Shown in pieces: positions 3,704 through 5,151 of a stretch of 5,151 nt of DNA (position 1 is the first letter of the stretch; each line of letters opens with the position of its first letter). The position numbers were made by a program, and so were the translations under genes. Source of the DNA: Promethearchaeota archaeon (GTDB lineage: Archaea; Asgardarchaeota; Lokiarchaeia; Sigyniarchaeales; SOKP01). Below the pieces are notes generated by a model. The model worked only from the letters and a program-made list of their open reading frames with translations, was not told the DNA's origin and did not search any database. The stretch is taken from the NCBI GenBank assembly GCA_016840695.1, contig JAEORV010000169.1:1-5151 (forward strand). The letters run 5' to 3'.

Positions 3704-5151
3704 ATTTTTCAACCTCTTTTATTGATATAACTTCAAAAATTAATGGATTTGCCCTATCTACGAAACTTATCATTTTTTTACTGATCTTATCTGTAAGTGG
3801 CTCAAGAAATTTCATTATTTTTAAAAATATCGGCTCTATGATCGGAAGAAATTTCTTTAGGAAATTATTTATTGAATTTACCAAAGGAACTATTAAAGTT
3901 GAGAGAAATCGTCTTCTCCGATGGGTAAAATTCATTAGAGAATTTAAAATGTTGATTATACTGCAAAAAAGCGATTCCATAACAATAAGTTCTTTTGTGG
4001 AGGATTTTCTTTGCATCCTATGTGGAGTATAATCGTAACTTTCATGTAACCAATTTTGGTAGTACCTGAAATACATTTTAATCCATTTGGTCAAGATTGT
4101 TGGATCCTCATTAAAATATGACAGGGATAATTTTAGGAACGGAGTAGTAAAATGGGTTAAAGCTCCCAATCCCCAACCATTGTGGATATATTTCTTCAAT
4201 TTCTTTTCATCGTGTTGTTCTTGGGCTTCACGGAGGTCGTATCTATTTCTACCAGAAATGGACCATTGAATAATTGGGTGTGATTTAATTCTCTCGTCGT
4301 ATTTTTTCAAAAATTCCTTCGATGTGTTTTCAAGCCGTATGGCTTCAATTGCCACTTCTGCAGCTATTTCAGCAGACCACCAGGCTGCTGGCACGCCATC
4401 GCATAATTCCGTGCTCTCAAGTCCAGCAACATCCCCTATTAAGATGATCCCATCATCATGATTGCTCATATTTCTTAATTTTTTATCAAGCCCCACGTAA
4501 ATTTCAAATCCTTCCCACATTCTCGCACGTAGTTTGATACGGGGTGCAATATCTCTTTTCCACCAATCCAATTTAGTAGTAATATTTTGATGATATTCGT
4601 TAAATAACTTCTTTAGATTAGGTACGGATTTTTGATTTAATTGTAAGCATTGATCTTGCATAAAATGGAGACTATTTCGATAAGGCCAAACCATTAAACC
4701 ATTACCGTGACCTAGCGGTGGAGAAATTTTTTGCTCATCCCATCCCCAACAAAATTTTAGGGAATAACCGAAAATTCTATCGATATCTTCTTTAGCCATT
4801 TCATAATCGTACGTGTCAGCAAGAGAGATGGTCTCTGGTGGATATTTCTCCCTTATACCCGCTTTTATGGCTAATAATCCTTGTGATCCTTCTGCATCGA
4901 TAACTATTTTTGACCTTATTTCTTCATCGTTATCGGTAATAACACCCTTAACACAATTATTTTCTTTAATCAGGTCTACTATTGTGGTTGATGTCCTTAA
5001 AATGGCCCCCGCTTCAATAGCTTTTTTAGCTTCCCATTCACAGAAGGGTTTGCAATACGTGTTATAACCAAATGCGAAGATTGGAGAAAGGGGTTTGGGA
5101 AACCTAAGTGAATCATCTATATCAATATCCCCAGTATCGATGTCTTTTATG
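3696..5151 (-). CDS. FixC/ETF-QO/geranylgeranyl-reductase family FAD flavoprotein (N-terminus beyond the right edge)
   Basis: The minus-strand frame is open from the window edge to TAG at 3696-3698: 484 residues, with no N-terminus. The missing part should carry the FAD-binding GxGxxG fold. In visible numbering, ~33-52 ('YCKPFCEWEAKKAIEAGAIL') matches the FixC [RK]-P-x-F-x-x-W-x-A..A..AGA element. Residues ~80-98 ('IVIDAEGSQGLLAIKAGIR') match 'ADGxxSxLA..LG.R'. 'GNGLMVWPYRNSLHF' (~149-163) is the FixC/ETF-QO strand region. 'IILIGDVAGLEST' (~235-247, G239-D240) is the second FAD-binding GD motif. Such proteins move electrons between flavoproteins or ferredoxin and quinones, or reduce prenyl double bonds of lipids. 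The overlapping FixX-like ferredoxin favours an electron-transfer role, but GGR enzymes also use ferredoxin, so the substrate is open. Residues ~387-467 form an unusual amphipathic, Pro-spaced C-terminal extension after R411-R414, a likely membrane-contact region. The ATG at 4799 is internal, not the start. Confidence 0.88.
   Translation of the reverse strand, partial: IKDIDTGDIDIDDSLRFPKPLSPIFAFGYNTYCKPFCEWEAKKAIEAGAILRTSTTIVDLIKENNCVKGVITDNDEEIRSKIVIDAEGSQGLLAIKAGIREKYPPETISLADTYDYEMAKEDIDRIFGYSLKFCWGWDEQKISPPLGHGNGLMVWPYRNSLHFMQDQCLQLNQKSVPNLKKLFNEYHQNITTKLDWWKRDIAPRIKLRARMWEGFEIYVGLDKKLRNMSNHDDGIILIGDVAGLESTELCDGVPAAWWSAEIAAEVAIEAIRLENTSKEFLKKYDERIKSHPIIQWSISGRNRYDLREAQEQHDEKKLKKYIHNGWGLGALTHFTTPFLKLSLSYFNEDPTILTKWIKMYFRYYQNWLHESYDYTPHRMQRKSSTKELIVMESLFCSIINILNSLMNFTHRRRRFLSTLIVPLVNSINNFLKKFLPIIEPIFLKIMKFLEPLTDKISKKMISFVDRANPLIFEVISIKEVEKFG
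3712..3716 (-). promoter_or_regulatory. Shine-Dalgarno GAGGT for the ferredoxin, inside the flavoprotein gene
   Basis: GAGGT on the minus strand lies 8 nt before TTG 3703, within the last codons of the flavoprotein gene. It decides the ferredoxin start and indicates translational coupling of the two genes. Confidence 0.7.

Noticed and set aside
3710..3712. TTG 3712 as the ferredoxin start
   Set aside because: The GAGGT Shine-Dalgarno runs into this codon, whereas TTG 3703 has the right 8-nt spacing.
4797..4799. ATG as the start of the FixC-like flavoprotein
   Set aside because: The frame stays open to the window edge, and the upstream residues contain family-conserved FixC elements (DAEGSQG, CKPFCEW), so this Met is internal.
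4813..5067. Plus-strand frame opposite the flavoprotein
   Set aside because: It lies antisense to conserved FixC-family sequence.

Overview
The window is AT-rich (roughly one third G+C by eye) and reads as archaeal, most likely from an Asgard archaeon of the Lokiarchaeota/Heimdallarchaeota type. Three things point that way. There is a Ras/Rab/Rho-like small GTPase with a hybrid 'WDLGGQ' switch II. Candidate TATA-like boxes and T-tract terminators resemble archaeal signals. The mix of genes also fits: a PAS sensor kinase with a lone receiver, a DUF3795 cysteine-rich protein, and a FixC-like flavoprotein with a FixX-like ferredoxin. The lineage is an inference from gene content; there is no rRNA or other marker to fix it.

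Left part, all on the minus strand, read from right to left. A small GTPase (1570-2136) is followed by a lysine-rich 'KEKE' protein (1020-1403), a single-domain response regulator (529-891), and the N-terminal part of a PAS-containing sensor protein (1-489) that runs off the left edge. The regulator and the sensor are 39 bp apart and probably form one two-component signalling operon. The gaps around the KEKE gene (166 and 128 bp) hold candidate promoters and a T-tract terminator, so it is probably its own transcription unit.

Middle, on the plus strand. A DUF3795 cysteine-rich putative metal-binding protein (2286-2765) is divergent from the GTPase. About 320 bp with no convincing gene follows, then a 91-residue acidic helical protein of unknown function (3087-3362). 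That last gene has the clearest expression signals of the window: a TATA box and a GAGGT Shine-Dalgarno.

Right part, on the minus strand. A FixC/ETF-QO/geranylgeranyl-reductase-type flavoprotein enters from the right edge without its N-terminus (3696-5151). It overlaps an eight-cysteine ferredoxin with a FixX-like tail (3434-3703) by 8 nt. The two are almost certainly translationally coupled and work as an electron-transfer pair. They converge on the 91-residue gene across a short region with a perfect AT palindrome that can serve as a two-way terminator.

I see no rRNA, tRNA, CRISPR array or insertion sequence. The most notable items are the unprenylated hybrid GTPase, the KEKE protein with its internal 18-bp tandem duplication in a pure polypyrimidine tract, and the FixCX pair with a two-cluster ferredoxin and a long amphipathic C-terminal extension on the flavoprotein.
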